A stretch of DNA of 5,680 nt from Peptococcaceae bacterium (lineage in GTDB: Bacteria; Bacillota; DSM-12270; Thermacetogeniales; Thermacetogeniaceae), in the NCBI GenBank assembly GCA_003132605.1, contig PKYJ01000150.1, positions 1-5,680 on the forward strand, in the 5' to 3' direction. Position numbers and translations under genes: made by a program. The notes under the pieces were generated by a model, which ran no database searches, was not told the origin of the DNA, and saw only the letters and a list, made by a program, of their open reading frames with translations. Of the stretch, positions 4,914-5,680 are shown one piece after another (within the stretch, counting starts at the first letter, position 1; the number at the start of each line of letters is the position of its first letter).

Positions 4914-5510
4914 ATGAATAGGCCTCGGTTGGAAAAAGGACTCGTCCAGGTGTATACGGGCGACAGCAAGGGAAAGACGACTGCAGCCCTAGGGTTGGTC
5001 TTGCGCGCTGTCGGACATGGTTTCTGTGCCTGCATGATCCAGTTCCTGAAGGGCGGGGCTTACACAGGGGAGCTGTTTGCCGCCCAGAGGCTGTATCCCA
5101 ACTTCACCATCCGCCAGTATGGAATCACCTGCCCTTACAGCGCTCTGATCAGACAGGGGGAGACGGAGTGCAAGGGTTGCGGCCGGTGCTTTACGGAAAA
5201 GGGGAAGATTACCGAGGAAAACAGGAACCTTGCCCGTCTGGCTTTTAAAGCCGCTGAAGAGGCTGTCGGCTCAGGTGATTACGACATCGTGGTCCTGGAC
5301 GAGATCAATCATGCCTTTCATTTCGGGCTCCTTCCCGTTGCAGATGTGCTGGCGCTACTTGCCGGGAAACCTGAACATGTGGAGGTAATCCTGACCGGGC
5401 GCAACGCTCCACCGGAGATTATCGCCGCCGCCGACCTGGTGACTGAGATGCGCATTGTCAAACACCCTCTCCAAAAGGGGATTAAAAGTCGCCGCGGGAT
5501 TGAATATTAG
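4914..5510 (+). CDS. cobO: Cob(I)yrinic acid a,c-diamide adenosyltransferase (CobO/BtuR family)
   Basis: A 198-residue cytoplasmic enzyme that transfers the 5'-deoxyadenosyl group of ATP to the cobalt of reduced corrinoids, giving adenosylcobalamin precursors. The N-terminus KGLVQVYTGDSKGKTTAALG contains the P-loop GDSKGKTT (16-23); the usual family form is GDGKGKTT. FLKGGAYTGE (44-53) and the Walker B segment DYDIVVLDEIN (122-132) follow, and the end has TGRNAPPEIIAAADLVTEM (161-179) and the typical HPLQKGIKSRRGIEY tail. Unusual is a Cys group, Cys73, Cys86, Cys89 and Cys92 (CKGCGRC), at about residues 73-92, which E. coli BtuR lacks as far as I recall. ATG 4914 has GGGAGAG at 4901-4907 upstream. 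Neighbouring corrinoid genes are not visible in the window. Confidence 0.93.
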   Translation: MNRPRLEKGLVQVYTGDSKGKTTAALGLVLRAVGHGFCACMIQFLKGGAYTGELFAAQRLYPNFTIRQYGITCPYSALIRQGETECKGCGRCFTEKGKITEENRNLARLAFKAAEEAVGSGDYDIVVLDEINHAFHFGLLPVADVLALLAGKPEHVEVILTGRNAPPEIIAAADLVTEMRIVKHPLQKGIKSRRGIEY

Positions 5511-5519
5511 GAAGTTAAA

Positions 5520-5546
5520 AGGAATTATGCCAGCTTGCAGCGAAAA
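5520..5546 (+). promoter_or_regulatory. SigH-like promoter downstream of cobO
   Basis: AGGAATT (5520-5526), 12 bases, AGCGAAA (5539-5545), followed by AT. The -35 matches the SigH consensus fully and the -10 deviates in one base (GAAA for GAAT). The spacer length is the same as in the dac promoter candidate. A transcript would begin near 5553, directly before two long hairpins. Confidence 0.45.
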
Positions 5547-5566
5547 TAGCAGAAATATAAATGTTC

Positions 5567-5621
5567 AACTGGGTCTTGGCTTCGGGGGGGTGTTTTCCCC
5601 CACCGAAGTTTAGAGCCAGTT
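5567..5621 (+). ncRNA. Long imperfect hairpin 1, possible terminator of cobO or part of a structured RNA
   Basis: From outside to inside: AACTGG (5567-5572) with CCAGTT (5616-5621), a G-G mismatch, TCT with AGA, a T-T mismatch, two G-U pairs, CTTCGG (5580-5585) with CCGAAG (5603-5608), a bulged A, and GGGGG with CCCCC around the loop TGTTTT. That is about 22 pairs with two single mismatches and one bulge. The inner part followed by TTT could terminate cobO transcription; the length and the outer pairs suggest more than a simple terminator. Confidence 0.45.
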
Positions 5622-5637
5622 AGCACAGTGATGTAGC

Positions 5638-5680
5638 CGCTCTTATCCCACCGCTTCGAAGAAGCGGGGGCATTAGAGCG
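5638..5680 (+). ncRNA. Long imperfect hairpin 2, cut by the window edge
   Basis: CGCTCT (5638-5643) pairs with AGAGCG (5675-5680), then AT with AT and CC with GG, each step set off by one mismatch, then CCGCTTC (5651-5657) with GAAGCGG (5661-5667) and loop GAA. About 17 pairs and three single mismatches. The stem reaches the last base, so it may continue outside. There is no T-run in the window. It could be part of an RNA, a dispersed repeat or the end of a mobile element. Confidence 0.45.

Overview
The window looks like a chromosomal segment from an endospore-forming Firmicute, probably a clostridial relative of the Peptococcaceae (Desulfotomaculum/Pelotomaculum type). This rests on five sporulation- or envelope-linked genes (DUF2953/ytfI, ytfJ/gerW, dac, spmA, spmB), strong GGAGG-type ribosome binding sites, frequent GTG/TTG starts and a G+C-rich composition (judged by eye, not computed). 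The genus cannot be fixed from the sequence. All genes are on the + strand.

Layout. 1-87 is the 3' end of scpB (chromosome condensation). 165-836 and 829-1239 are an overlapping pair, the DUF2953 membrane protein (ytfI) and the GerW-family spore protein (ytfJ), closed by a hairpin terminator at 1308-1350. 1446-2579 is a secreted D-Ala-D-Ala carboxypeptidase, with a good match to a SigH promoter just upstream. A 167-base, strongly structured spacer follows, then the overlapping spore maturation genes spmA (2747-3352) and spmB (3346-3882), closed by a textbook terminator at 3907-3930. A housekeeping-type promoter at 3960-3989 starts rluB (4027-4824; 23S rRNA pseudouridine synthase). A possible 25-codon basic peptide overlaps the rluB stop, and cobO (4914-5510; corrinoid adenosyltransferase) comes next. 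The last 170 bases hold no recognisable gene, but contain a SigH-like promoter followed by two long imperfect hairpins.

How the genes fit together. In Bacillus subtilis, scpA-scpB, dacB-spmA-spmB and rluB lie close together, while ytfI-ytfJ is a separate locus. Here ytfI-ytfJ sits between scpB and dac, giving a compact spore-cortex/germination block. The carboxypeptidase trims peptidoglycan peptides, SpmA/SpmB are needed for full spore core dehydration, and GerW acts in germination. The two terminators mark dac-spmA-spmB as its own transcription unit.

The points most worth a second look are the paired SigH-like motifs with identical 12-base spacers (upstream of dac and downstream of cobO), the double-hairpin candidate RNA at the 3' end, the structured spmA leader that partly hides the ribosome binding site, the four-cysteine insertion in CobO, and the small coupled ORF between rluB and cobO. 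No CRISPR array, tRNA, rRNA or transposase gene was seen.
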